NCBI RefSeq assembly: GCF_009910325.1
Contig: NZ_SUMG01000009.1
Coordinates: 1 to 64,000, forward strand
Source of the DNA: Isachenkonia alkalipeptolytica
Lineage (GTDB): Bacteria > Bacillota > Clostridia > Peptostreptococcales > T1SED10-28
Direction: 5' to 3'
DNA length: 64,000 nt
The notes under the pieces were generated by a model, which worked only from the letters and a program-made list of their open reading frames with translations, was not told the origin of the DNA and searched no databases. Below are positions 24,890 to 33,507 of the stretch, one piece after another. How positions within the stretch are numbered: position 1 is the first letter of the stretch; each line of letters opens with the position of its first letter. The position numbers and the translations under genes were made by a program.

Positions 24890-26113
24890 TTACCAGCCGG
24901 CGGCTTTTCCCATAAAGAGAATACTGTCCGCTTCCTCATTGGCAATAACAAACAGGAATGGGCGGTCCGCTATAAAGCTTGGAGGATCCATGGCTGCGGA
25001 TTCTTCCATTACTACCACGGTGGCCGCCGCGGCTTCGCTGCCCTGTTCGTTGACTTCAATCACCGCTTTGTGCAGGACCTCTTCAATGAAGATCCCCGGG
25101 CGGATCCCTTCAAAGTCCGCATTCATGTCAAAGGCTTCCACCATGCCCAGTCTTCCTAAGGCATCCTTTAAGGATTTAATGCCGTATTCCATTTCAAACC
25201 GGGGCATCTGCAGTTCCACATTTTGTCTAAGGGAAATACTTTCCTTGATTTCCTGCCACTGCTCATTGTCCAGGGTGTTTAAGAATTCATTAATGTCCGC
25301 CTCCTCCCTCGGCATAATAACGTACATCGCTGTATTTTCCTCTTCCCCGTAGGGCATTCGGACACTTTGGTAGCTGTTCCCTTCTCCGTATGCCACTTCG
25401 CCGCTACGCTTCATCATCATCACATCCTGAACCTCTCCGCTAATGGAGGTGAACTCCCCTTCAAAGCTCTGTTCCTCCTCAAAGGGTTCCGTCCAATCCC
25501 CCTGAAAGTATATGGCGTTGATCAAATACATAATCACATCTCCCGGTATGGGCCCCTCCAGCATCTCTTCGATTTTTCCCTCGGTGGCCTCCTCAATCCA
25601 GGCATTAATCTCCTCCGCCGCCCCTTCGTCAGAAAAATCCATTTCTTCCACTAAGGCATTGAATACCTGCTGATTCACTTCTAGAAAGTCTTCTTCGATA
25701 GACTCTCCTTCCCGATACCAAATGGAGTTAGCGATACTAAGATCAATATCCGGGTCCATGGCCACCAGGTACTTTAAAAACTCTTCATAGCTTTCCTGCA
25801 GCACCTCGTCCCCGATCCCGGCGTATCCTAAGACCTCCGCCATCTCTTCTCTTGTTTCTCCCCGGGCGCCCTGATAGGTCATGGCAAGGGCCGTGGAAAT
25901 ACTGATGGGGGAGATGAAGACGTTCTCCTGTGGCGCCTCTTCATTTAAGGCCTTCATGATGTCCCAGGCAAAATCGTTGTTTCCCTCAACAAAGCCCCCA
26001 CTCACTTTGGACTGATCGTAGTCATGAGCGGCCTCCCCGCCGGGTAAAGTCCCGCATCCTATCAGGGCTGCGGTCAACAGCAGGATAATCCCCATAAAAA
26101 CCGGCTTTTTCAT
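24890..26113 (-). CDS. Serpin, lipoprotein-type serine protease inhibitor
   Basis: Serpin of 407 residues, the full family length. A lipoprotein signal peptide with lipobox LIGC near residue 20 predicts anchoring to the outer face of the membrane. The reactive-loop hinge EQGSEAAAAT (356-365) has the small residues required for inhibitory serpins. Counting 17 from Glu356 places the scissile P1-P1' bond at Ser372-Ala373. Serpin breach and gate motifs are present (FLFVIAN, FMGKAAGW end). Known bacterial serpins inhibit subtilisin- or elastase-like proteases. It may shield this cell from its own or neighbours' proteases. Single gene with its own terminator. Confidence 0.93.
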   Translation of the reverse strand: MKKPVFMGIILLLTAALIGCGTLPGGEAAHDYDQSKVSGGFVEGNNDFAWDIMKALNEEAPQENVFISPISISTALAMTYQGARGETREEMAEVLGYAGIGDEVLQESYEEFLKYLVAMDPDIDLSIANSIWYREGESIEEDFLEVNQQVFNALVEEMDFSDEGAAEEINAWIEEATEGKIEEMLEGPIPGDVIMYLINAIYFQGDWTEPFEEEQSFEGEFTSISGEVQDVMMMKRSGEVAYGEGNSYQSVRMPYGEEENTAMYVIMPREEADINEFLNTLDNEQWQEIKESISLRQNVELQMPRFEMEYGIKSLKDALGRLGMVEAFDMNADFEGIRPGIFIEEVLHKAVIEVNEQGSEAAAATVVVMEESAAMDPPSFIADRPFLFVIANEEADSILFMGKAAGW

Positions 26114-26249
26114 CGTATCTTCTCCTCTCCTATTTTCGACTTACTATTATGACGGTTTGCCTCCCCGATTTGTTCCCTAGACCCATTGCCGAATATTTTA
26201 TTAAGTTTTTGTAAAATCTCCTTGTTCCCCAAAAAATCATACCAAAAAA

Positions 26250-26258
26250 TGATATAAT
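26250..26258 (+). promoter_or_regulatory. Extended -10 promoter of uppP
   Basis: TGATATAAT, an extended -10 element, lies 57 nt before the uppP start with no convincing -35 box. Confidence 0.6.
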
Positions 26259-26314
26259 GGTAGAGGATTTTCTATGACAGCGAACAACGATAAAACATTT
26301 TAGGAGGCAGGATC

Positions 26315-27151
26315 ATGTCATTATTGGAAGCTATTATATTGGGGATTGTTCAAGGAATTACCGAATTTTTACCGGTCAGCAGCTCCGGCCATTTGGCCTT
26401 AACCCAGTTTGTCCTCGGCACCCCGGAAGATCAAATATTTTTCCTGACCGTCATGTTACATATCGGAACCATCTTTTCCGTCTTAGTGGTGTACTGGACG
26501 GACCTGTACAATATGGTGCTGGAGTTCTTTAAAATGTGTTGGGACCTGCTTCGAGGAAAGAGCTTGGGACTGGACAATATTTATCGAAAGCTGGGGGTAT
26601 TGATCATTGTGGGGAGCATTCCCACAGCCTTGATGGGCATTTTTCTGAAGGACATTTTTTCCGAGGTCTACACCTCCCAACGGGTGATCGGTTTTGCCCT
26701 GCTCATTACAGGAACCCTTCTTTGGACTTCCGAGCGGATGCAGAAATTTCAATCCAATAAAAAAGCATTACAAAAAATGACCTGGCTCAATGCCGCCATC
26801 ATCGGCGTATTTCAAGGTCTTGCCATCACCCCGGGGATGTCCCGTTCCGGCGCCACCATTTCCGGGGCGTTGTTTCAGGGAATCAACAAGGAGGCCGCCA
26901 CCCGTTATTCTTTCCTCCTTTCCTTTCCCGTCATTGTCGGGGCCAGCTTATTGGAGGCCCGGGATGCCTTCACCCACGGCACCGGGGAAGTTGCCCTTCC
27001 CATGCTCCTGCTCGGGATTTTTACCTCTTTTGTGGCGGGGGTTTTTGCGATTCGCACCTTGATTCGAATGATCTCGAAGGGAAAGCTCTATTACTTTTCC
27101 TATTACACCTGGACCTTGGGTACCGGAGCGATTATTTTATCTTTCCTCTAG
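26315..27151 (+). CDS. uppP: Undecaprenyl-diphosphate phosphatase (BacA/UppP)
   Basis: Integral membrane phosphatase of 278 residues that regenerates undecaprenyl phosphate for cell-wall synthesis and gives bacitracin tolerance. The signature GITEFLPVSSSGHL (14-27), with catalytic Glu and Ser residues, and the second motif PGMSRSGATISGAL are both present. About seven to eight membrane helices. AGGAGGCAGGATC precedes the ATG. Transcribed divergently from the serpin, with a short promoter region between. Confidence 0.96.
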   Translation: MSLLEAIILGIVQGITEFLPVSSSGHLALTQFVLGTPEDQIFFLTVMLHIGTIFSVLVVYWTDLYNMVLEFFKMCWDLLRGKSLGLDNIYRKLGVLIIVGSIPTALMGIFLKDIFSEVYTSQRVIGFALLITGTLLWTSERMQKFQSNKKALQKMTWLNAAIIGVFQGLAITPGMSRSGATISGALFQGINKEAATRYSFLLSFPVIVGASLLEARDAFTHGTGEVALPMLLLGIFTSFVAGVFAIRTLIRMISKGKLYYFSYYTWTLGTGAIILSFL

Positions 27152-27171
27152 TTGTTTTACTAGTTATTTTA

Positions 27172-27762
27172 CTAGTTGTTTTGCTTTTCCTTCTTCCAAA
27201 ACCGAAACCCTCTATTTTCCAAGGGAAACTCTTCAATCACGGGATAGACCAGCTTCCCGTCTTTTCGGGTACTCTCCATGATGGCTATAGACGATACTTC
27301 CAAGGCTACCTTTTCCTCCGTTAATTTTTCCTCCAGGTCCGCTTTTGCTAAAGGGGAAAGCCTCACTTTTCGCCCAAAGGTCATATGGGGCCGAAAGGGA
27401 CGGCTTTCTTTTTCGTAGCCGATTTCTTCCAGGCCCTGCTCGATTTTTTCCTGTAATTCCTGTAAACGATCCATCCCTTTCGTCACTCCCAACCAGGGGA
27501 TGCAAGTTTTCCCCTTGAAAAAAGTGCCAAAACCCTGCAGCACCAGTTTAAACGGCGGCACCCCTTGTGTCTCTTTCTTTACCACCGCCCGCACCGGTTG
27601 AAGCTTTTCCTCGGGGATTTCTCCGATGAATTTCAAGGTCAGATGAAAATTTTTAGGGTCGGCGAAGCGGCCCCCCTCACTTTTTTCCATCACGATTTTT
27701 TGCAGGTTTTCCAGGCTTTTTTTCTCCCGCTCCTGAAAGGGGATTCCGATAAAAATCCGCAT
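27172..27762 (-). CDS. thpR: RNA 2',3'-cyclic phosphodiesterase
   Basis: 2H-phosphoesterase of 196 residues (also called LigT or 2'-5' RNA ligase). It opens cyclic 2',3'-phosphates on RNA. Both catalytic H-x-T motifs are visible: HLTLKF (about 41) and HMTFGR (about 126). A Lys/Glu-rich C-terminal extension follows. ATAGGAGGGAGAAT precedes the ATG. Converges with uppP across about 20 bp. Confidence 0.92.
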   Translation of the reverse strand: MRIFIGIPFQEREKKSLENLQKIVMEKSEGGRFADPKNFHLTLKFIGEIPEEKLQPVRAVVKKETQGVPPFKLVLQGFGTFFKGKTCIPWLGVTKGMDRLQELQEKIEQGLEEIGYEKESRPFRPHMTFGRKVRLSPLAKADLEEKLTEEKVALEVSSIAIMESTRKDGKLVYPVIEEFPLENRGFRFWKKEKQNN

Positions 27763-27910
27763 ATTCTCCCTCCTATCAAACTTCCCGCTGTATTATTTTT
27801 ACCCGAAAACTGCCTAGGCTGAAACTGCCCTAGGCTTTTTTGATGTTTACCCCGGCAGGCTTTTGTTAATCAGTGGATCGGAGGGCGATATGATCAAAAA
27901 AGCCCCGTAA

Positions 27911-27944
27911 AAAAACAGCCCCGGGTTTTCCGGGGACTTTTTTG
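27911..27944. terminator. Bidirectional terminator downstream of the tetR-RND operon
   Basis: Stem CCCCGG (27919-27924) with CCGGGG (27930-27935), a 5-nt loop, A-tract before and T-tract after. It would end the tetR transcript on the minus strand. Confidence 0.8.
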
Positions 27945-27957
27945 TTATATTTTCTTG

Positions 27958-28017
27958 TCCTTATAACCGCAATGCAGAGAAGTCCCCACTGCTATAAGTG
28001 GCGGGAGTATGTCACAG
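27958..28017 (+). mobile_element. Solo IS200/IS605-like right end (remnant)
   Basis: The segment GAGAAGTCCCC, hairpin arms CACT/AGTG, GGCGGGAGTATGTCAC resembles the subterminal hairpin and 3' border of IS200/IS605 elements of the tnpB type, including the ending GTCAC. No tnpA or tnpB reading frame is nearby, so only an end remains. Identification rests on pattern memory and should be treated as tentative. Confidence 0.42.
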
Positions 28018-28025
28018 GCTTTCCT

Positions 28026-28646
28026 TTAGCCCAGCAGTTTCACAAAGGTGCCATAGGCCTTTTCCACAATTTCCTCCTGGCTATATTCCACATTCCTTGA
28101 AAAAACCTTTTGATTGGCAAATTGGTCTTCATAGATCAACACGCACATAATGGCACTGTTCACCGCAAAGTACCAATCAAACAAGTCCGGTTTTTCGTTG
28201 ATGATCCCTTCTTCCAGGCTTTTATCCACGATCTTTTCATATAGGTGGAGCAGTTTCTTTTGAATATCCTCGTTGTTTTTTTCCATCAGCTTATGCAGAG
28301 AGTCCACGGAGTTTTCACTGGATTTGCTGAGCATCAGAAAGCCCATAAATATCTGTTGTTTCTTTTCCATCATGGGAAAAATATTTCGAAGAATGCTTCG
28401 AAAGCTTTTTTCAAAACCTTCATTCTCCTCAAGAATATCCTCCAGCTCCTGGACCCAGCCCTTGATCATATAGGCAATGGCTTCGGAAATCACCTCTTCC
28501 TTGCTGTCAAAGTACTCATAAATGGTACCCTTTCCAATATTGGCTTTTTTCGCAATGTCCCCCACTTTGATCTGGGTTAGCTGATAATTATCCTCTATCA
28601 GGCTAAGGGTGGCCTCATAGATTAATTCCTGTTTACTCTTCACCAT
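28026..28646 (-). CDS. TetR-family repressor of the adjacent RND pump
   Basis: Regulator of 206 residues. The N-terminal HTH is typical of TetR (IKVGDIAKKANIGKGTIYEYFDSKEEV, about 25-52). A helical ligand-binding domain fills the rest. It lies 3 nt downstream of the RND gene, so the pump and repressor are one operon. A TetR-type palindrome sits at the operon's start site at 32067-32086, suggesting autorepression relieved by a pump substrate. The inducer is unknown. Confidence 0.92.
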   Translation of the reverse strand: MVKSKQELIYEATLSLIEDNYQLTQIKVGDIAKKANIGKGTIYEYFDSKEEVISEAIAYMIKGWVQELEDILEENEGFEKSFRSILRNIFPMMEKKQQIFMGFLMLSKSSENSVDSLHKLMEKNNEDIQKKLLHLYEKIVDKSLEEGIINEKPDLFDWYFAVNSAIMCVLIYEDQFANQKVFSRNVEYSQEEIVEKAYGTFVKLLG

Positions 28647-28649
28647 GAT

Positions 28650-31600
28650 TTACTCCGCCTCCTTGGAACGATACTCTTTACGATTCAGTATATCATAAAG
28701 CACAGGAATAAGAATCAGGGTTAACAGGGTTGCATAGATCAGTCCTCCCACGGCGGTGATGGCCATAGGCTGTACCATCTCCACGCCCTGGCCGATCCCC
28801 ACGGTTAAGGTGGAAAGGGCCACAATGGTGGTGATCGCGGTCATAACAATGGGTCGAAGCCGGATCTGTCCCGCTTTGATAATCGCTTCCCGTTTTTCCA
28901 TGCCTCCCTCTCTTCGCTTATTGATATAATCCACGAAGACAATGCCGTTATTTACCACAATTCCCGATAGAATAATCAAGCCGAGAAAAGCGATAATACT
29001 GACGGGATTTCCCGTGACAATCAGGGCTAAAAACCCACCGGTAAAAGCCAGGGGAATGGTAAACATGACGATAAAGGGTGATAACAGGGACTGGAACTGA
29101 GCTACCATGATCAGGTAAATAAAGATTACCCCAAGACCCAGCATCAGGAACAGGTCTTCAAAGGACTCCATGATCAGCTCAATTTCTCCTCCCATTTCGA
29201 ATCGATAACCTTCGGGCATATCATATTCTTCCAGGGCCGCTTCGATCTCGTCGTTGACCAGTCCAATGTTGTAGCCCTCCTGGAGATCCGCACTTACGGT
29301 TACGTAGCGCTGTTGATTGGAACGGTTGATCGCGGAGAATCCTACGGTTTCCTCAATGCTTGCAATATCCGTAATCGCCACCGCTTCCCCTTCGGAATTC
29401 TCCAGGGTCAGGCCTTCTAACTCCTGATAGTCTGCCCCTTCGATACTGTCTTCATCATAAACATAGATATCATAATCGTCTAATTCCATGGTCAGGGTCG
29501 TTGCTACATCCACATCTTCCAACAGCTCACTGACCTCCATATACACTTGGGCTACGGTGAGTCCTTCGGCAATGGCCGCATCTTTATCCACGGTGATGCT
29601 AAACTCCGGTGCACCGTCTTCCACACCATCGGAGACGTCCATGGTTCCCTCGATGCCTTTTACAATTTCCCCAACATCTTGGGCGGTTTCTCTCAGGGTA
29701 TCCAACTCTCTTCCGAAAATATCAATGGAAACCGCTCCCCCTCCCAGCATGGCCATATCCATATTGTCGTCATCCACGGTGATTTCCCCGTCAAAGCTCT
29801 CCGACAGGTCCCGTAACTCCTGGGCCACTTCCTGGGTGGTTTTGTCAATGTCTTCGTAGAGCAGGACATACATGGAAACGTTTTCCAGGGATCCGCCCCC
29901 CATGCCCATCATTCCGAAACCGGCGTCGCCGATAAAGGCTCCTACGGTCTCCACTTCCTCCATGGCATAGATTTTCTCCATGATGGCATCGGCTTCTTCC
30001 GTCACCTCTTCAAAAGTGGAGCCTTCAGGAAACTCCACCTCTACGGATAACTCCCCGGAGTCCATAGGAGGTATAAATTCGGTCCCCAGGCTGAAGGATC
30101 CGTATACGCTTCCCACCAGGAGCAGCACGGCCAGTACAATGACCACCCACCGTCGCTTCAGGGAGGCTCTCAGGATTTTTCCGTAAACATTTTTCACTTT
30201 TTCCAACAGCTTATATTCCTTCGGCTTGCCCTTATCCATGATTCTTGATGAAATCATGGGTACCAGGGTCAGAGATACCAGCAGACTGGCCAACAGGGCG
30301 TAGGCAATGGTAAGCCCCATGTCCGTAAAGACCTGTCTTGCGATGCCGTCGGTAAAGAGAATCGGAATAAATACGGAGACCGTGGTAAAGGTGGAAGCGG
30401 TAATGGCTCCCGCCACCTGTTTTGCTCCGTCAATCGCCGCCTTTTTCGAGCTTCTTCCTTCATTTTTCATCCGATAGATGTTTTCAATGACCACGATGGA
30501 ATTATCCACCAGCATTCCTACCCCCAGAGCGAGACCGCTCATGGAAATAATATTTAAGGTCACCCCGCTAAAGTACATGGCCACAAAGGCGGAAACCAGA
30601 CTGATGGGTATGGCCAGGGCAATGGTGATCGACGGCTTCAAATCCTTTAAGAAAATAATCAGAATCAGGACGGCCAGCAATCCTCCGATCACTAAATTCA
30701 TGAAAATCGAAGAAATGACAATGTTCACAATTTCCCCCTGGTCCATCAAGGGCACAATACTAATCGTCCCGTCCTCTTCCATGATGTCCTCCATCTGGGC
30801 CCGAAGACTGTCCGCCACGGCGGCGGTGGAGTACCCCGTTTGTTTTTGGATGTCCAGGATAATGGCATCCTCTCCGTTGACTTTGGCATAGGAGTCTTCC
30901 GTACCGTCAATCAGATTAATCTCCGCCACGTCCTCCAGAGCAAAGTCGGGAACCCCTTCCATTATCGAAGGAAGAATCGTCAGTTGTCGAAGTTCCTCCA
31001 GATCCTCAATTTCATCCCCCACTCGCACCAAATAATTCATATCATCTTCTAATACATAGCCGGCGGGAAGACCGAAGTTTTGTCCGCTGAGGATCCCTTC
31101 AATCATATCCTTGGTGATGTCAATGTCGCCGTTTTCCATATCCATGTCTTCCATGGGGGGATCTACCTCCGGCACTTCTTCGGGAGCCGCCTCACCGGGG
31201 GTTTCTTCCCCTTCCCCGGGAACCGCGCCCTCCTCGCCGGAAGCCCCCTCTGGACCACCGGGGCCTTCCTCCATTTCACCGGGATCGGGATTTTCCCCGT
31301 CGGGGATATCCCCCTGGGGCATGTCTGCCATCTGTTCCCTAATGGCTTCCTGGACCTCTTCATTCACCCCTTCTATTTTTTCTTCCTGTAATACGACCTC
31401 CACCTGAAAATCTCCAAGGCCCGAAGCATTAACGGAGGCGACCCCTTCAATACTTTCCAGGTCCGGGATCACATCACTTTCCACCACATTGGTGGCTTCC
31501 GTAATAGATAGGTCCTCTACGGAAACCGATGCCACCATAATCGGAAGCATGTCCGGGTTGAGACGCATAATATTAGAGGAGCCCACGTCATCGGGCATCC

Positions 31601-31958
31601 CCGTCGAGAGCATATCCAAATTCTCCCGCATTTCAATGAGCACACTGTCCATATTTGCCGACTCTTCAAATTCCAAGATCATAATGGACATATTCTCCTG
31701 GGAGATGGAACTGATGGAGCTGATATTGGTCAGGGTTGCCATGGACTGTTCCATGGGCTGAGTGACCGCATTTTCAACCTCTTCAGGGCTTGCGCCGATG
31801 TAGGGGGTGGTTACCACCGTCACCGGTAAATCGATGTTCGGCAGTAATTCCAAATTCATTCCCGTTAAGGAAACCACCCCTAAAATTGCAATGATTACCA
31901 CCGCCACCACAATGGTGTAGGGTTTTCTTACACTGAATGCTGATAACATATTTTTCAC
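28650..31958 (-). CDS. RND-family efflux permease (AcrB/SwrC-like)
   Basis: Proton-driven exporter of 1102 residues. TM1 is at about 13-32; two large extracytoplasmic loops and two groups of membrane helices follow, with the RND motif LALGVGMLVDNSIVVIENIYR and its mirror near the C-terminus. Firmicute RND pumps export surfactin-like peptides, bile-like amphiphiles or drugs. Unusual is an insertion of about 60 residues (about 207-270), almost only Pro, Gly, Glu, Asp and Ala, in the first periplasmic-type loop. No membrane-fusion or outer-membrane partner is present, as expected for a Gram-positive. Co-transcribed with tetR. Confidence 0.93.
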   Translation of the reverse strand: MKNMLSAFSVRKPYTIVVAVVIIAILGVVSLTGMNLELLPNIDLPVTVVTTPYIGASPEEVENAVTQPMEQSMATLTNISSISSISQENMSIMILEFEESANMDSVLIEMRENLDMLSTGMPDDVGSSNIMRLNPDMLPIMVASVSVEDLSITEATNVVESDVIPDLESIEGVASVNASGLGDFQVEVVLQEEKIEGVNEEVQEAIREQMADMPQGDIPDGENPDPGEMEEGPGGPEGASGEEGAVPGEGEETPGEAAPEEVPEVDPPMEDMDMENGDIDITKDMIEGILSGQNFGLPAGYVLEDDMNYLVRVGDEIEDLEELRQLTILPSIMEGVPDFALEDVAEINLIDGTEDSYAKVNGEDAIILDIQKQTGYSTAAVADSLRAQMEDIMEEDGTISIVPLMDQGEIVNIVISSIFMNLVIGGLLAVLILIIFLKDLKPSITIALAIPISLVSAFVAMYFSGVTLNIISMSGLALGVGMLVDNSIVVIENIYRMKNEGRSSKKAAIDGAKQVAGAITASTFTTVSVFIPILFTDGIARQVFTDMGLTIAYALLASLLVSLTLVPMISSRIMDKGKPKEYKLLEKVKNVYGKILRASLKRRWVVIVLAVLLLVGSVYGSFSLGTEFIPPMDSGELSVEVEFPEGSTFEEVTEEADAIMEKIYAMEEVETVGAFIGDAGFGMMGMGGGSLENVSMYVLLYEDIDKTTQEVAQELRDLSESFDGEITVDDDNMDMAMLGGGAVSIDIFGRELDTLRETAQDVGEIVKGIEGTMDVSDGVEDGAPEFSITVDKDAAIAEGLTVAQVYMEVSELLEDVDVATTLTMELDDYDIYVYDEDSIEGADYQELEGLTLENSEGEAVAITDIASIEETVGFSAINRSNQQRYVTVSADLQEGYNIGLVNDEIEAALEEYDMPEGYRFEMGGEIELIMESFEDLFLMLGLGVIFIYLIMVAQFQSLLSPFIVMFTIPLAFTGGFLALIVTGNPVSIIAFLGLIILSGIVVNNGIVFVDYINKRREGGMEKREAIIKAGQIRLRPIVMTAITTIVALSTLTVGIGQGVEMVQPMAITAVGGLIYATLLTLILIPVLYDILNRKEYRSKEAE

Positions 31959-32066
31959 TCCGTTTCTTTTTGTTATTCCGATTGATTGATCCTTTCAACT
32001 GCTCCCTTCAAATCACAGCCCACCGTCGATCAGCTCGCCATGTAATTTATAATTGTTATTGATTAG

Positions 32067-32086
32067 AACTGACTGGTCGGTCAGTT
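32067..32086. promoter_or_regulatory. TetR operator at the RND operon start site
   Basis: Palindrome AACTGAC-TGGTCG-GTCAGTT with perfect 7-bp arms. It covers about +1 to +19 of the promoter described next, so a bound repressor would block initiation. The sequence resembles operators of AcrR/QacR-like TetR proteins. Confidence 0.82.
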
Positions 32087-32091
32087 TTTAA

Positions 32092-32120
32092 ATTATACAA
32101 CCCTTTCCCCTCTATGTCAA
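32092..32120 (-). promoter_or_regulatory. Consensus sigma-A promoter of the RND-tetR operon
   Basis: On the minus strand TTGACA (32120-32115), exactly 17 bp, TATAAT (32097-32092): a perfect match to consensus. Such a strong promoter fits tight control by the adjacent repressor. The transcript would have a leader of about 127 nt. Confidence 0.92.
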
Positions 32121-32279
32121 CCGTCTCCCCCATCTTTTCGATAAACCATCGGGGGAGCTGTGGACTTGCCATTTTATAAATGATAAAATTAATATAATCT
32201 TTCGAAACCGTTCACCGGAAATATAATTTACTTAACCAATTTACTAAACCAGTTTACTTAACCAAAGGATGTCTTTTAA

Positions 32280-32849
32280 ATGAACAAAACAAAACTAGGT
32301 ATGTTACTGATCACCGGAGTATTATGTATGTATGCTTTATTCTCAGGGGGAATCTCCTTAGTAGGGGAAGCCCTTCTTATTGCGCTGAGAACCTTTGTAA
32401 GCATTATTCCTATTTTAATCGTCGCTTTTCTCCTGGCAGGACTGATTTCCAGCTTAATTTCCCCGGATATGGCCTCGAAGTGGTTGGGAAAGGAAGCCGG
32501 TTGGAAAGGGCCCTTTTTCGGAGCTCTGATGGGCGCCGTGGTTCCCGGGGGCCCCTTCTTTTTTTATCCCCTGATGGCCACCCTGCTTACCTCCGGGGCA
32601 AACCTGGGCACCATGCTCAGCTTTGTGGCCTCCAAAAGTCTGTGGAATGTTGCAAGGATTCCTATTGAAATTGCCTTCGTAGGCATTGAACTGACCGTGA
32701 TCCGGTTCCTGGTCACCTTCTTGATTCCGGTGCTGGTGGGCACCGGAGTGAATGTCTTCCTTCCCGGTTACACCGATAAAATACGGGAGGATATCAAGGC
32801 TCTGCAGTTGAAAAAGCCGGAGCATAAAAAGGAGGGTAAACATGACTAA
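32280..32849 (+). CDS. ArsP/YraQ-type permease, N-terminal half
   Basis: Membrane protein of 189 residues with about four to five helices. It matches the first half of the predicted-permease family (PF03773 type; includes ArsP). The motif VVPGGPFFFYPL and the preceding KWLGKEAGWKG are characteristic of each repeat. The family normally has both repeats in one chain. Here the second half is the next gene, overlapping by 8 nt, so the two are coupled and probably assemble. Some family members export organoarsenicals, but the substrate here is unknown. Confidence 0.8.
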   Translation: MNKTKLGMLLITGVLCMYALFSGGISLVGEALLIALRTFVSIIPILIVAFLLAGLISSLISPDMASKWLGKEAGWKGPFFGALMGAVVPGGPFFFYPLMATLLTSGANLGTMLSFVASKSLWNVARIPIEIAFVGIELTVIRFLVTFLIPVLVGTGVNVFLPGYTDKIREDIKALQLKKPEHKKEGKHD

Positions 32850-33324
32850 TGCCTTTTATACCCTAACGATTATGGCGGTGGTCCTTTTTATCATCGCTTA
32901 TCGAAAAAACAAACACGGAGAAAGCATTATTGAAGCCCGGCGGATGCTGATCAATGTCCTGCCCCTGTTGCTGTTGGCCTTTACCATCGTGGGCTTTCTC
33001 GAAGTGTTGATTCCAAAGGAGGCCCTGCAGGACTGGTTGGGAGAGGAGTCGGGATGGCGGGGTCTTGTGATCGGTCCCTTGATCGGCGCCATTGTCCAGG
33101 GAGGACCCTTTGCTTTTTTCCCCTTGTTTGATTCCATCTTCCGGGACAGTGTCACCATCGGTACCGCCGTGGCCATGATCAGTGCCTGGGGCATGATCAA
33201 CATCGGTCACCTGCCCTATGAGTTTGCCTTTTTGGGGTACCGCTTTGTGCTGATAAAATACAGTCTATACATTGCCCTTCCCAGTCTGGCCGGGCTTCTG
33301 GCCCAGCTGATCTTCGGGCCGTAA
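32842..33324 (+). CDS. ArsP/YraQ-type permease, C-terminal half
   Basis: Membrane protein of 160 residues with the second copy of the family repeat: DWLGEESGWRG followed by IVQGGPFAFFPL. The inner helices align with the partner, consistent with an internally duplicated transporter split into two genes. Starts inside the end of the first gene. Its 3' end faces an opposite-strand riboswitch unit whose read-through transcript would be antisense to it. Confidence 0.8.
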   Translation: MTNAFYTLTIMAVVLFIIAYRKNKHGESIIEARRMLINVLPLLLLAFTIVGFLEVLIPKEALQDWLGEESGWRGLVIGPLIGAIVQGGPFAFFPLFDSIFRDSVTIGTAVAMISAWGMINIGHLPYEFAFLGYRFVLIKYSLYIALPSLAGLLAQLIFGP

Positions 33325-33334
33325 ATTTTTCCAT

Positions 33335-33369
33335 AAAAAAACCTATTGCTTCATGCAATAGGTTTTTTC
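33335..33369. terminator. Bidirectional terminator shared by the permease and the riboswitch
   Basis: A 14-bp stem (AAAAAACCTATTGC, 33336-33349, with GCAATAGGTTTTTT, 33355-33368) and a 5-nt loop. On the plus strand it ends the permease transcript. On the minus strand it lies immediately downstream of the c-di-GMP riboswitch and acts as its expression platform or stop. Confidence 0.93.
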
Positions 33370-33370
33370 G

Positions 33371-33470
33371 TATGTGCAACCGGCTGTCATATTCCTTTTC
33401 ACAAAGGAATGAAGACCCTTGGCTTTGCGTCCTTACCTTTCGGTAAGTTTGCCCATGGTAAATATGTGCA
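33371..33470 (-). ncRNA. Cyclic-di-GMP-I (GEMM-I) riboswitch, orphan
   Basis: The minus strand carries the class I core in order. GGGCAAAC is at 33447-33454. P2 is CTTACC-GAAA-GGTAAG (33432-33447), with the GAAA tetraloop. GGACGCAAAGCC is at 33421-33432. A P3 hairpin has ATTCC/GGAAT arms (33391-33410). GACAGCCGGTTGC closes it (33376-33388). These match the conserved aptamer and tetraloop-receptor features of known c-di-GMP-I riboswitches. No minus-strand gene follows; a terminator comes about 3 nt later, then the 3' end of the permease gene in antisense. Aptamer identity is strong; regulatory target is unresolved. Confidence 0.92.
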
Positions 33471-33507
33471 TTCCTAAGATGCCATAATTAGTTCGTAAGT
33501 CATAATT

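Noticed and set aside
31111-31407. Plus-strand ORFs across the RND insertion (98 and 103 aa)
   Set aside because: Shadows of the Pro/Gly/Glu-rich segment of the RND gene; composition is low-complexity in all frames.
33197-33379. Minus-strand 60-aa ORF downstream of the riboswitch
   Set aside because: It begins inside the aptamer/terminator region and runs through the permease gene; no ribosome site and no family. It is not a plausible riboswitch target.
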